From Isoetes taiwanensis (Eukaryota; Streptophyta; Lycopodiopsida; Isoetales; Isoetaceae): DNA of 64,000 bases. How positions within the stretch are numbered: position 1 is the stretch's first letter; every line of letters begins with the position of its first letter. The notes under the pieces were generated by a model. The model was not told the origin of the DNA, ran no database searches, and saw only the letters and a list, made by a program, of their open reading frames with translations. The position numbers and the translations under genes were made by a program. Below, piece by piece: positions 1-12,051 of the stretch. The stretch lies in assembly GCA_021234155.1 (NCBI GenBank), contig JAJEKV010000003.1, positions 19,142,386-19,206,385 of the forward strand, given 5' to 3'.

Positions 1-702
1 CGCTTCCTGGCGGTCTGTTTGGTTCGGGCCATGCTTTACGGATCGTCAATCGGGTAAAAGCCCAAAGATCGCCCTAAGTGGGGAAGAGCGGATTTCTAGG
101 GGACGAGAAAATGAGGGGGGGGGGGTTTACATCTATTTATAGCTTGGGAAATTTTTAGGTCAAAGTTCGAGTTGCTCTATTTAACATGCTAAGGCACCTA
201 CTTAGTTAAAATCTACACTTATTTCCGACTTTTTCTAGCTATTGGTCTCACAGCTTGCGCCTCGCTTCAAAACTAAAGTTTAGGTTTTAGACCAGGCGCG
301 AGCTGTGAGATCTCGTACATTGCTAGGTTATTTAGGTAATTAAAACATGCTATTCTAACTAATTTCTACTTAGAACTAGCCTTACCATATTACTTTTCTC
401 AATTTCATCATGTTCTGATGTTTTTGGTTCGATGTCTCACAGCTTGCGCCTCGCTCAAAAACTAAATTTTTGTTCTGCGACCAGGCGCGAGCTGTGAGAC
501 CACTTCACTTGGAAAATTTTGGGCTTATTCTTTTTAATCTTACCAAATTCCAATTCGCTTAATTGTTACTAGCTTAGCATAACTACAAAAATGAGAAAAA
601 ATTTTCCCACTTTTCGAGGCTTGAGGATCCTATCAAGTCAGTACTACTGGAACATGGCCAGTGCTTTGCTCCTGGTCTCCAAGAACATTGCTCTGATACC
701 AT
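1..702 (-). mobile_element. Leader region of gypsy element G5 (runs off left edge)
   Basis: Read on the minus strand, this follows a 5' LTR and a primer site and should be the untranslated leader of a Ty3/gypsy element. No convincing reading frame is present. It holds two copies of a stem-loop, 246-310 and 435-499, with 17-bp arms starting TCTCACAGCT, plus AT-rich filler. A G-run lies at about 115-126. The gag gene, if present, is outside the window. Confidence 0.7.
690..701 (-). other. Primer binding site of G5 (initiator tRNA-Met type)
   Basis: The minus strand reads TGGTATCAGAGC, the standard complement of the 3' end of initiator tRNA-Met. It lies one base from the LTR end at 703. This fixes the element orientation as minus and identifies 703-2268 as the 5' LTR. 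Confidence 0.9.
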
Positions 703-2268
703 TGTGACGTCCCCTACTCGCATACGGTGCCCTCACCGTATACAAACAGGAGTTCTCCCCCCATACCAGCTCCACACTGATACAGGGCCCTCCACACATC
801 ACTGCACCCGTAACGAGTCCCAGTGGGAAGAGTGAAGGTGTCATTCTACCCTGTCTCCCTCAGGGCCAACCTAGCTGCGGAAGCGTAAACATACATGTCA
901 GTATATAACATAAGCGCATAACCACCTCCAAGGGTGGTCCATCACATCTGCATAAACAAGGTGAGCACAATACATATGGGAAGCTCTACCCAAGGCTCAG
1001 ACTCAAGGGGATGACTGACGGCTTGGGTCTCCAGAGTTCATTGCAGACAGAATTCATGGCAATGGCTTTGGCTGGCATATGAACATGGCATAGGGTTGTC
1101 CACTCCATCCGCCCCTCCTGTGCACACTTTGCAGAGTAGGCTGAAAAGTGTTGGGACCTGACTGTAGCCCGCCGGATGCATAGCCAAAAGGGCTATTCCT
1201 GGGTTTCATCTCCCCAGTTCCGATGGGGCAGGTAGGGATCATCCCCTCCAGAGGTCTACATGCTGACTCAAGGTGACTAGAGGGCCACTGCCCGTATTCG
1301 ACTTGAACCCATTGGAAGGTGAACCCCACCCCACGGGTGTCGAGCCCATGCCTTGCCCGCACTCAGTGGCAAGGCATTAGACCTAGTCACAATGATCCCT
1401 GGTAGCACTAACACACCATAGGGATCGTTCAAGAGTCAGAACACGAACCTCCTTCTAAGCCAGTCTGGCCCCTTCACCCACAACCAGGTGTGGTTCTTGT
1501 GCACAGGCCGAATCTACAGTGTGCTAGAGAGGCTACTCTAGGAGCATCAACTACAAGCCTTAGGGCCTCTACCCCCCTTCCCAATACAAGGAGTTCACAA
1601 AGATACATCATCCATATACATCACAGAAGAACTAAAGAACTAGATCTAGTCTAGATCATAGAGTTAGGTTCTTTAGTTAGTGTCCGAGATCTAAGATCTA
1701 GATAGCTACTATGGGCAATTTAATAGTCTAAACTTACTGGTTCTATGACTAGGAGACGGTTTAAGCTATTAAATTGACCAAATACCTGATCCCTGAGTGG
1801 CTCCTCCTGACCTGAGTTCAACCATCCTGCTGAGCTGATCGAATTCAGGGAAACTGATGGCGCAATTCGCTTGGGCAGCGTCTGGGATGCGGTTTTGGCT
1901 CCTGGGGCAGCCAAAACAGGGCTCTAAAACCCTAAGGACGAAAACTAGCAAGTTAGGGTTTTCCTACCCTAAATAGACATGGGTTTAGGGCTAGGGTTTC
2001 CAATTATCCCTTTTTGGCATGTGGGATAATTGGAAAGGGCCCACTTGCCATTAATGGCTAGGTGGCAAAATATGCCTACATGGAAAAGTGTGCCCACATT
2101 AATGTGCATAAGTACACATTAATAACATGTGAATCATACCTAGCAAGTTGCCCCTAGGGCTACTTACCTGGCTATCCGTCGGCGTACACGTCGGTCGGAG
2201 TGGCGTGTACGCGTGACGAGGCAGTACAGTATACGTTCTGGGACCGTATACTGTGCTGGAACGTCACA
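703..2268 (-). repeat. 5' LTR of gypsy element G5
   Basis: The block begins TGTGACGTCC and ends GGAACGTCACA, so it has the TG...CA ends and a short terminal inversion typical of LTRs. A tRNA-Met primer site abuts 703. Sequence blocks such as the 'cagactc..gactgacggcttggg' region and the 'ccactgcccgtattcgactt' region recur in the LTRs at 2.3-3.7, 34.1-35.2, 40.6-42.3 and 46.5-47.5 kb, so all belong to one LTR group. On the right it abuts the middle of another LTR, so G5 inserted into the G4 3' LTR. There is no coding content. Confidence 0.85.
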
Positions 2269-3764
2269 GATCTTACCCAGGGCTCAGACTTCAGGGTATG
2301 GACTGACGACTTGGGCCTCCAGAAGTCATTGCAGACGGAGTTCATAAGAATGGATTGGACTGGCATAAGAACATGGTTGTTGGGTAGTTCGCTCCATCCG
2401 CCCCTGCACACTTTGCAGAATAGGTTGAAGAGTCTAGGGACTGGACCGTAGCCTGCCGGGTACCCCGGGGGATTCACCTTTGATCAGTGTATAACCCATG
2501 AGAGTTCAACGGAGGGGTGTTTTTTGGACCATTTGTATACGTATACTTAGGGGTTAGGGGTGTTTTTAGGTACTGATTTGGAGCAATATCTATACACAGG
2601 GGAGTCAAATTGCCTTTTAAAATTACGTATACAAGGGGGGTTTTTTGCTACCCTCCGAACGCAGATGCCATACCCCCTTTATGTATAAGTGCAACCCCCG
2701 GGCCGGGTACGTAGCCAGAGGGGCTACTGCTGGGTTACATCTCCCCAGTCCCGATGAGGCAGAAGGAGAGTCACCCCCTCCCCCCCCCTCCAGAGGCATA
2801 CATACCCATCACAGGCAGCTAGAGTGCCACTGCCCGTATTCGACTTGAACCTCATTGAAGGTGACGCATCATCCAAGAGGTGTCGAGCTCATGCCTTGCC
2901 CCCACGCAATGGCAAACCATTAAGCCTAGCCCGCTAAGATCCCTGGTAGGCTTCACACACCAGAGGGATCAATCAGTGATGGGACAAGTCCCCCTTATTC
3001 TACCGGTCTAGCCCCGCCACTCACAACCAGGCGGGCTCTTGTACACTGGCCACATTGATTGAGAATTAATGAGGTTATCTATGATCATCTACTACTGAAG
3101 GTTTCAGGGCCTCTACCCCCTTTCCCACATACACAGGAGAGCATAGAATGGAACATCATCATCATCAAAGAACTGAAATACTGAATAATATCTAATCTAT
3201 CTACCTAAACATACATGGTTAGGTTCATTCGTTTCGGCTAGTGATCTTAGGATCTACGAGGCTGCTAAGATTGACCTAACATACTATCCTAGCTCATTGC
3301 TGGGCTAAGAGTCGTCTTTGCACAATGGAATCACAAGTTACCTGATCCTTGGCTTGCTCCAGCTCCCCGAATCACGTCCATGCCTTCGTTCTTGCTGAAG
3401 ACGGCTGCTCCTGAGGGAACTGTTGTGCAAAAGTGGCTCGGCGGCGCCTGGCAATGTGGAATAGTAGCTTGGCTTGGCCGGAATGGCTCAGGGAAGCCAA
3501 AATGCAAAAATGGAAAAGGTTTATGGTTTCCCCTTTTGTTCCTTTTACATGAACTTTTTAGGTTTAGGTTAGAAGGGACCAATGGGGCTTTGCCACTTGG
3601 CAAGGGGGTTTAATTGCACATGTTTAATATATATGTGCAACATACGAGGTTGCCCCCTAGGCGCAACTCTTTACGGCTCTCAAGTACTTATCATGGTGAC
3701 ATGTACGTGTGACATAGCAATATAATATATATATTCGGACTGCATGTTATGTTGGAACATTACA
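2269..3764 (-). repeat. 3' LTR of gypsy element G4 (one end lost to the G5 insertion)
   Basis: This closely matches 34.1-35.2 kb over its whole length, apart from a 239-bp insertion (2464-2702) and small indels. It ends GGAACATTACA at 3764 and is followed by a purine-rich tract on the minus strand, as expected for PPT then 3' LTR. The first few hundred bases (plus-strand sense) are missing because G5 sits there. Confidence 0.8.
2464..2702. mobile_element. 239-bp MITE with 8-bp target duplication (hAT-like)
   Basis: The ends are inverted: CCCGGGGGATTCAC on the left, and CCCGGGGGTTGCAC read inward from the right. The 8-bp CCGGGTAC occurs at 2456-2463 and again at 2703-2710. The sister LTR has the uninterrupted site CCGGGTAT near 34.29 kb. 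An 8-bp duplication with short terminal repeats fits a hAT-type non-autonomous element. There is no coding capacity. Confidence 0.85.
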
Positions 3765-3780
3765 ATCTCCCTACCTTGAA
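3765..3780 (-). other. Polypurine tract of G4
   Basis: The minus strand reads TTCAAGGTAGGGAGAT directly before the LTR. The same arrangement precedes the G6 3' LTR at 47519-47536, with TTGAAT/AATATTGTCCTCA context shared by both. It marks the start of second-strand synthesis. Confidence 0.7.
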
Positions 3781-4990
3781 TTGATATTGTCCTCAGCATC
3801 ACGTGTCTCCTCTCCTTGGAAACCTCCATGAACCCTGCAATACATTTCATGCATCCAATTTTTCAACACAATTACCCCAAGGTAATATGTAAGTTTAATT
3901 TTCATAATCACATCCTTGTTCGATAACATACTATAGTAAGGTGATCTCTCAGTTTCTTACTTTATTATCTATTATTCACAAAATTTTATGGTTTACACCA
4001 TTATCATTAACATAGTTCCAAAATTCTCTAATTAAGGTTCCATTTGGTCTCCTTGCAATACATTATGACAAAACATGTGTTGCAAGTCTTCGCAATGCGA
4101 CCCTCCTCCCGCTAGACTTCCCTATTGGCCTGCAGGTCCAACACTACGTTAATATACATTTAAGGGAAAAACTATAAAATACCCCTTATGTTTTGACATA
4201 TTTTCTCATATACCCCTAACTTTTAAAAAATTTATGGAATGCCCCTGGTCAACATACAATGTATTTTGTAGTGAAATACCCTTATGTTTTGAAATAATTC
4301 CTCAAATGCCCTTATGTTTCCTTCAAATTCACAAAATACCCTTGATACCTGATCTGTGGCAAATTCCTGATCCTTACTGTGGCTGGAGCTTAAGAATCGA
4401 TGATGGGTTAGCTGGGTTTGCAGGAATCGGATCCTTGTTCCAGTGGCTTCGCTACAATTGCATGGTAATAACAATAATCGGCAAAATCAGTGCGAAATAA
4501 GTGTCATGTTGCTGGTGCGAATTCAAAATCGGCTGATAGCTCGAAATCAGAATCGCTGCTACTGGTGCACCCTCCAATCGAACTCTGTGCCACCGAAAAT
4601 TTGTTGGTATGTGCAAGAGAAAAAGCTTTTCTAGAAAAAGGCGGGAGCGAAAACGAACCGCTTGCACAAGGGCATTCAGTAAAATACGCAAAAATACGAG
4701 GGCATCATGTGATATACAAAATTATACAAGGCCAAATACGTTGACGAGGGGCATTCCATAAATTTTTGAAAAGTTAGGAGTATGTGGGAAAATATGTCAA
4801 AACATAAGGGTATTCTGTAGTTTTTCCCTACATTTAATTATTTTAAAGTTGGTTATTTGGGAACCACCGATTAATTACAACTTATATGGATGCAAGGCTA
4901 ATCTCCCGGCGTAAGAAGATGATGTTTCTTCCATCTTGGCTATGGAGACAGTGCCTTATTATGCCTAAGATGATCACTCATGCCTACATC
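3781..4990 (-). other. G4 3' untranslated region, interrupted by a Mutator-like foldback
   Basis: This lies between the polypurine tract and the integrase remnant. No reading frame could be supported. The middle (4164-4828) is a transposon annotated separately. Confidence 0.55.
4164..4828. mobile_element. 665-bp Mutator-like foldback MITE with 9-bp target duplication
   Basis: Long inverted terminal repeats of about 90 bp occupy 4164-4253 and 4740-4828. They begin GGGAAAAACTA and stay alike through TATGTTTTGACATATTTT and ATTTATGGAATGCCCCT. The 9-bp TACATTTAA flanks both ends (4155-4163 and 4829-4837). Nine-base duplications and long terminal repeats are the signature of the Mutator superfamily. 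The interior has further degenerate copies of the TACCCTTATGTTTTGA block and no transposase. Confidence 0.92.
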
Positions 4991-4999
4991 TTTAGTCGC

Positions 5000-6140
5000 C
5001 TTTGGCGTGAAGGATGACGTCCTTCCCGTAGTAGCTTTCCTATCAATGCATGCCTAAATGACCTCTTATCTCTCAAGTTCGTCTACTTCCGTCAGACAGA
5101 AGTAGACTTCTTGATCTACCTCACACTCACCTATCGGTTTGGTGTCGGCTACTTCGGTGACGAGCCGACCCTTGCATTGCTCCATGAATTGGGGCACTGC
5201 TTCTCCAAATCTGATTGTAGTACCTACGTTGTCCCCAACTTGGAACTCTCTTACTGTTCTGTGCTTATCGGTTACGCTCTTCTGTCAGCTTCTCGCTGCT
5301 AGGAGATACCCTCTCACTTCTTCCACTAGTTGTTGCATATCCGATAATATCTGTTGAGAGACTTCAAGTTTGGACACTGGATTGTGCCACGTATCTGGCG
5401 TCAAGCATTGATACCCATAATTGATCATGAAGGGGGACATCTGGGAAGATTCTTGCTTGGTGCTATTATAGGCAAACTTGGGTTGGGTAACGCATTTCGG
5501 CGTCGTTCATCTTCCTTGAATCATACGCTACCACCCTCCCCTCCTGCATCAAGAACCCTCCTGTTGCAATCTTGCTAGCATCTGTTGCCACCAACTTATC
5601 TTTCTCTGGATCAGGCAACACTAGACTAGAGCAGTCATTAAAGCTTCCTTCAATGTCTCAAACGCTGCATGGGCTTTCCTTTGCCAATGACTCGCCCAAT
5701 CTTTTATCTTCTCCGCTTTGGTGAGGTCCGTTAATGGTGCTGCTACCTTTGCAAAGTTCTTGACGAACTTCCTATAATACCCTGCTAAGCCGAAGAAGCT
5801 CCTCACTTCATGGATATTCTTTGGTGCCGGCCAATCAATTACCACTTCAATCTTCGCAGGGTCCATGGAAATCCCTTCCGCTGTGATCACATGCCCCAAG
5901 TACTCTACCCTTTCTGTCGCGAAGTGACACTTGGATAGCTTCGCATAAAGCTGATGCCTCCTCAACTTTTCAAGTACTTTCCTCAAGTGTTGAGCATGCT
6001 CCTCTAAAGATTTGCTGTAGACTAGAATGTCATCAAAGAAAACTATAACGAATGTATCTAGAAACTTGCAGAAAACATCGTTCATAAGCCTCATGAAAGT
6101 TGCTGGAGCGTTAGACAATCCAAATGGCATCACTGTGAAC
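5000..6140 (-). pseudogene. G4 gypsy pol, C-terminal part: RT end, RNase H, integrase remnant
   Basis: From 6140 downward the minus strand encodes the second half of a Ty3/gypsy reverse transcriptase. It starts at the conserved [12 protein letters not shown] and has FFDDILVYS in place of the usual YVDD or FVDD catalytic box. The thumb motif [15 protein letters not shown] follows. RNase H follows at about 5620-5450 (VATDAS...GGFLMQ). Immediately after, the frame jumps to a C-terminal integrase piece (FAYNSTKQ...MINYG), so the catalytic integrase core is deleted. Later stops are present. The first half of the enzyme lies beyond the 6.26-kb insertion at 12.4-13.2 kb. Not functional as it stands. 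Confidence 0.85.
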
Positions 6141-6148
6141 TCATAATG

Positions 6149-6302
6149 CCACGGTTCTATTGCTGCGCAATAGAACCGACATTCCTTGGATGGGGACGTT
6201 CTCCTTCACGTCTCCTATTTATTCAGCCTCTTGTCTCATTTCTAGTCATCGGCGTTCTCTTGAGCTCCCTTTCCTGTTCTCTCTTCTTTGGCTCCTCAAG
6301 TT
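6149..6302 (+). repeat. Direct repeat copy 1 (hairpin plus TATTTATT leader)
   Basis: This matches 11410-11564 nearly base for base until both diverge after GGCTCCTCAAG. It opens with an inverted repeat, GGTTCTATTGC / GCAATAGAACC, and contains CTATTTATT. The two copies bracket most of the insertion. Confidence 0.85.
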
Positions 6303-6429
6303 TGCTCCCTTCTCATGAAGCGTTGATGGTCCAAGGTTTTCAGGATGGGCGATCCATGGTTTCCACGGTGGGCGATCCATGATTCATAAGGATGGGCGAT
6401 CCATGGTTTCCACGGTGGGCGATCCCTAC

Positions 6430-7360
6430 GGCGGTCTGATTGGGAAAGCATCTGGGGTTTGGATTGAGCAGGCTTGGTGTGCCTCGAATTCAGATCCTCC
6501 AGTCGGCCACTTCTGCTCTGGATTTTTGGGTATTTTGAGTTTGTATATGTTTTTTCTTGGCTCTCTGTTCTCTTCCTTCTGCAGGGCCGGCTTGTTCCCT
6601 ATCTACATCCAGGATGTGCTGTTCGAGTCAATCAATCCTTTGCAGATTCTAATCTGAGTCAATCCGTGCTAGTATGATCCCGATCCAGTTTAAGGCGATG
6701 CTCTTTGCTGGGTTTGGCCAGTCGCCTGCCCAGTTTGCTGAAGCGGCAGAGCTCCGCGCCCGCTTAGGATGGGCGACCCATGGGATGGGCGATTCATGGT
6801 TCACAGTGCTGGGTTGCAGCATACAAGTTTTGGATCTCTTGATCACTGGGACGGTGAGTTTTTTCAGTTGTGGTTCTTGGGACTTGTATTTCATGCACTT
6901 CGCTGTTGCAATAAGCAGCTCTGATTGCCATTTCTTTGCCTCAGTTTCTGCCTTTGGGGCATATAGCCCAGCTTCGATTAATTGGATTGGGTTGTTGTTG
7001 GTTTTTTGATGCAGATCTGCTGATTGGGGAACATCTGGCGTTGGTTTGAACGGGTTTGGCATGCCTCGAATTTGGATTCTCCAGTCGGCTACCTCTGCTC
7101 CGGATTTTTGGGTGCTGTCGGTTTGTATAGGTTTGAGTTTTCTTGGCTCTCTGATATCTTCCTGCCTGGAGGGCCGGTTTGTTTTCTATCTGCTCGACTC
7201 AATCAGTGCTTTGCAGAATATATCTGATTCAATTCTGTGCTAAGATGATCAAGGTCCAGCCTGAGGCGATGATCTTCGCTGGGTTCGGTCAGAAGCAGGT
7301 CGGCAATCAATTTTTGCTGCCCATGTTTGCACGAAGCGACAGAGCTCCGCGACCTCTGCG
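6430..7360 (+). repeat. Diverged tandem duplication, two copies of about 340 bp
   Basis: Copy 1 lies near 6430-6770 and copy 2 near 7020-7360. Shared stretches include GCCTCGAATT, CTCCAGTCGGC, CTCCGCG and the GATTTTTGGGT block. A short motif, GATGGGCGATCCATGG, recurs several times at 6340-6440 and 6770-6800. Confidence 0.75.
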
Positions 7361-8827
7361 TTCTTTGCTTAGGGAAGGGGATACCGGGTCGTGGCATCCC
7401 ACTATTCGGTATTTCAAATTTCCTTGGTTTTGGTTAGCATGGTCTAGTTTTTGCATATGCCCATGTAGTTCCCTATATACATGGTTCCTGCCTAGTCTTG
7501 TTTTGGCATGATAGGTGGGGGTCTTCTATTCTCATTTGCTTATCGGGTTTCTTTCTCGCTATCCCATGTTGTTGTCCGGATGTCTTGCATTTTTATGCTT
7601 TCCTCCTCTCTTTCTGTGATCCCAAAACTATATGCGTCAAAGCATTACGTTTTTCTTTTCGGTTTTGTCTTTTTTAGGTCTCGCATTTTTTTTTTCCTTA
7701 CCTCTTTTTGTCTCACTTGTCTTAGTTTTTTCTGATTGTCATCTCTCCTCCATTTGTTCATCTCATCTTTTGACTCGTCGTTGTCCTTTCCGCCTTGTTA
7801 GTGTCCGGTTGCTTTCGGCCTTTTATTCTTGTTTGTTTTGATTCGCGGGGTTCCCCACAGGTTTTCTTATTTCTACGTGTTTACATATAATTTCTTAGCC
7901 CTTATACATATAATTTCTTAGCCCCTATGGTTATCTCATATTCTAATTTATCTGGGTTACACAGATTTTTCCAAGCCACTCCTATGGTCATCTTGCTCTT
8001 TTAACCTCGTTTGCTCCTATGATCGAGTTTCTTTTTGCTTTACATTTCCTTCCATGTATCTCAGTATATCCCCTTCGCTTGTTTCATTTGGATATCTTCT
8101 ATTTTTTATGCTTTCAGGTTTATCTTCCACATTTGTCTCTAAGCATCACGTGCTCCTTTTGTTTGAGTTGTCCTCTGCATCTTGTCTACCTTATGAATAT
8201 GCTATCTTGGTTCTCACTCTTGTCATGAATTATTGTGCACGTCCTATAGTATGCTCTATTTCATGGTTTTTCTCGCGAATTCCAATAGATGAACTTACTT
8301 AACAACTTTCTATGGTTTTACCGGCATGTTTTCGTTCTATAGAATGCTATCTCTTCATATTTCTTTGATATGTTCCAGTGTGCAATTGTCGCTATGGTTT
8401 ACTAGCGCATATTGACCTTTTTTGTCATGCGATGGGGGTTTTGCCCCGTAGCATCATTTCATTTTTTTTTGAGAGTCGCGTCCTCCTCGCCTAGCTAATT
8501 TGTTGGTTACGTAAATCGTCTCTTCTATTGTTTTTGCATTATTAGTATCTTTCTTAGGGGTCATTTTGGACATGAATGTTCTTTCTTTTCATATCGTCAT
8601 GAGTGTTTTCCTTTTCCTTAGAATGTGTTATCCTCTAGTACTCCGTGGATGCTTGCTCGATGTCTCCTTTGGGGTTTTTTCTGGTCCCTGGTGAATATTT
8701 TCTCCGGTATTATGGCTTTTGTTTCCAACGTTAATGTGGTAGGGTATATGCTCTTTTTCCTGTGTGTTCTAGTGTTACGACTGTGCAAATTGTATTTTCG
8801 GTTATGGTGTTGGTCGTATGTATTCGC

Positions 8828-11130
8828 TAGATCGGTGCATGCTCCTTTCTATAGCTTCTCGGCTCTTGCTCATGGAGGTCTTTGAGGGCCTGTTCTTGCT
8901 CTTTCCTCAGGTTCTCTCATGGTTGCCTTTGTGGGCTTGTTTGGCGTTGCATTATACGTCCTTCCATTATGTGACTTTAACTATGTTGTCCCTATGTACT
9001 CTGTTCTCTGTTCACGATCCCTTTATTTTCTTGTTCTTTTCACCATTTATCTTGTTTGTCTCCTTGTATTGCATGTTGATCCTTATCTCTTGATCCACAC
9101 TCCTTGTTCCTCCTTTTTCTCTCACTTACCCTCTTGAAGCGTCTTTGGTGTCCATACGGATCATCTAGGAGCATTGTTGTGCGTATCCACAAAGGTCTTA
9201 TTTCTCAGGGTTTTGGCAGCCTTAGTCAAGTTTGTTTGCAAGCATGCTTTCTTTGATCCCATATCCACTTCTCGCATGCAGGTTTACAATGGGTTTTTAA
9301 ATCAGTTATTTCTTAGTTTCTCTGCGAGCATATTCTCTTTGATGTCATAGTCGATTTCTTTGCCACATACTCTCTTTGATCTCATAGTCGACTCTTGCAA
9401 GCATATTAGCATAACTTCTCAATTATGTAGTTCGACATCTAGTTTATTTGTGTATATTGGCACAATTATCTTTCTTTAAGTATCTTATGTGTGTTGATTC
9501 GTATTTTCAATATTGTTCGTTTTACGCACATTGATTTGTTTCTTTGAGTTTCGCTCATTCTATTTTCCTCGTAACATCATGATTTCACAATCATTGCTCG
9601 ATTATTTCTGGCTTTTTATGTTTGAGGTGTTTGGCCTGGTAGGAGCATGTTTGGCCCCATTGTCTCTTGTCTTCCTTTTTTCATGTTTTTTCGTTGGATT
9701 CCTCAACTTCCGTTACTCCTTCTGTTTTATTGCTCCATATTGCCCCTTTTTGTCACCTTAGATAATATTGTTCTTCTTACTCTCCGACATGCGTTGTGTT
9801 TTTTCAATCCTATTAGTTATTTGTGCCCTGTTGCCTCGCATACCCCTTTTTGCCACTGTCACAGTTCTCTTATTTCTCTTTTTAACCTTTGCTTTTCGGG
9901 TTTATCTCATTCATGTATTGCCATTACATGCTTCCACATTTGCCTCTAGGCGTCACGTGCTTCTTTTGTTCTAGTTGTCTTTTGTCACTTGACAACTTTC
10001 CATGGTTTTACTGGTATTTTAGTAATAGATTGTTATCTCCTCGAATTTCTTTTATATGTTGCGGTTTACAATTGTCACTATGGTTTACTAGTGCATGTTG
10101 ATTTTTTGTTATGTTATGGAGGTTTATCTCATGACACCTTTTCGCTATTCTAAGAGTCTCGTCCTTTATTCCTTAGGTTCTTCTGGCTTGTTTGTCTGTT
10201 TTTACGTAAATCGTTTCTTTTGTTGTTTTTACATTATTAGTATCTCTTTTGACATGGGTCGTTTGGGACATGGATGTTCTTTCTTGAGTTCATATCATTT
10301 TGAGTTTTTCCTTTCCTTTGAAAAGCGTTATCCTCTAGTATTCCGTGGTTGCATGTTTTATATCTGCTTTAGCTTTTTCTGGTGTTTCGAGATTACTTCA
10401 CTAGTATTTCATATTCTAGGGCTCTTGTTTCCTACATCATGATTGGTAGGTTTGATGCTCTTTTTGTTCGTATGTTCTAGTGTTATGATTATGCGAATCA
10501 TGTTTTTGGTTATGGTGCTATTGTATATATTCGCTAGATCCATGCATGCTGCTTCCCGTAATTTTTCAGTTTGTTCTCATGAAGGTCTTCGAGGGCCTAT
10601 TCTCGCTTTTTCCTCAGTGTTTCTTGTGGCTGCCCTTACGTTAGATATTTGTATTATGTGACCTGCATTATGTGACATTCACTATGTTGTCCTTATGTAC
10701 TCTGTTCCTTTGTTCGCGATCCCTTTATCTTCCCATTATTTTATCCTTATGTTTGGTTCGTCTCTTTGGTCCTTTACTCGTAATTTTTCTTCTTTCACTT
10801 ATCCTTTCGAAACGTCTTGGTCCTTCTTGATAGATCTATGCATGTTGCTTCCCGTAATTTTTCAGTTTGTTCTCATGAAGGCCTTCGAGGGCCTATTCTC
10901 GCTTTTTCCTCAGTGTTTCTTGTGGTTGCCCCTACGTTAGATATTTTGTTATGCGACCTTGCATTATGTGACATTCACTATGTTGTCCTTATGTACTCTG
11001 TTCCTTTGTTCACGATCCCTTTATCTTCCCTTTATTTTATCCTTATGTTTAGTTCGTCTCTTTGGTCCTTTACTCGTAATTTTCCTTCTTTCACTTATCC
11101 TTTCAAAACGTCTTGGTCCTTCTTGAAACG
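8828..11130 (+). repeat. Three copies of a roughly 297-bp T-rich repeat
   Basis: Adjacent copies occupy about 10535-10833 and 10834-11130 and are nearly identical (CTTCGAGGGCCTATTCTCGC and neighbours). A more diverged copy begins near 8828. An additional diverged pair, 8.31-8.42 and 10.00-10.11 kb, indicates an older, larger duplication of about 1.7 kb. Confidence 0.8.
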
Positions 11131-11394
11131 TCTTGGCGCCTGGACTCCTTTGTTTGTTCGCCTCACCTCATGGCTCGCCATAGTTCTTTGCCTTCTTAGT
11201 GCCTCTTTTATCATAGCCTTTGTTCTGATTCGCTTTGCCTAGCCTTTTTTGTTTCCCAGTTGCCTGTTCTATTCTGGTCATCTTTCTTTGCGCTTTCCTC
11301 ATTTTGGTTGCTCTGCCCTTTCCCCTAGTTATCTTCTTTTAGCCCTTTTGAGATAGATTCCTCTTCTATCGGCCAACTTGTCTGTCTCATAGGA

Positions 11395-11457
11395 CCCATC
11401 CTAGGAATGCCACGGTTCTATTGTGACAGCAATAGAACCGACATTCCTTGGATGGGG
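11395..11457. other. Near-perfect 63-nt hairpin
   Basis: The left arm 11395-11423 and right arm 11430-11457 are complementary except for one mismatch and a one-to-two base bulge. They are separated by the six-base loop TGACAG. The first direct-repeat copy at 6149 keeps only the inner part of the stem. Confidence 0.9.
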
Positions 11458-11564
11458 ACGTTCTCCTTCACGTCTTCTATTTATTCAACCTCTTGTCTCA
11501 TTTCTAGTCATCGGCGTTCTCTTGAGCTCCCTTTCCTGTTCTCTCTTCTTTGGCTCCTCAAGTT
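11410..11564 (+). repeat. Direct repeat copy 2
   Basis: Second copy of the 154-bp unit at 6149-6302. It is followed by a run of C (11564-11576) instead of the sequence after copy 1. Confidence 0.85.
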
Positions 11565-11726
11565 CCCCCCCCGCCCCTCCCTCTTGGTCGATTTTGGTCG
11601 GTTGGTCATCTTTATTTTCTATCTATTTTTCTATATTTTCTGGGTCGCTCGCAGCTTCTGACATCCTACATGTGTCTTTTCTATATTCTTTATAAGTGTA
11701 GATGTGTTTATGTTTCATTTCTTTTT

Positions 11727-12051
11727 TCGGCGTGGCGCTGTAGCCTCCGAAGCAGACTTATTATTCTTTCTTGGGGGCACGGTAGCCTCCGAGTATTTTA
11801 TTTATTCATGTTTTCTCTCGGTGTGGCATTATAGCCTTTGTGTGGCATAATATTTATTATCCATGTTTTCTCTCGGCGTGGCGCTGTTGCCTCCGAGATC
11901 ATATTTATTGTTTTCTCTCGGCGTGGCGCTGTAGCCTCAGAGGTGACACTAATCGATTGTTTTTTTTTCCCCGCGATGATCATTCAGCGCCGACGGTTCC
12001 CGATTGGTGAATTTGTTGTTTCTTTCTCGGCGTGGCCCTGGAGCCTCCGAG
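11727..12051 (+). repeat. Cluster of six short hairpin repeats (CTCGGCGTGGC...GCCTCCGAG)
   Basis: A 26 to 28-nt motif that can fold on CTCGG/CCGAG and GGC/GCC recurs at about 11727, 11773, 11817, 11870, 11914 and 12025, at intervals of about 45 to 110 bases. Copies 2 and 3 are degenerate. The regular motif stands out from the T-rich background. Confidence 0.8.

Noticed and set aside
7500..11240. Many overlapping plus-strand open frames rich in F, S, L and C
   Set aside because: They are a by-product of T-rich DNA. There are no start context, domains or codon structure, and the frames cross tandem repeat borders.
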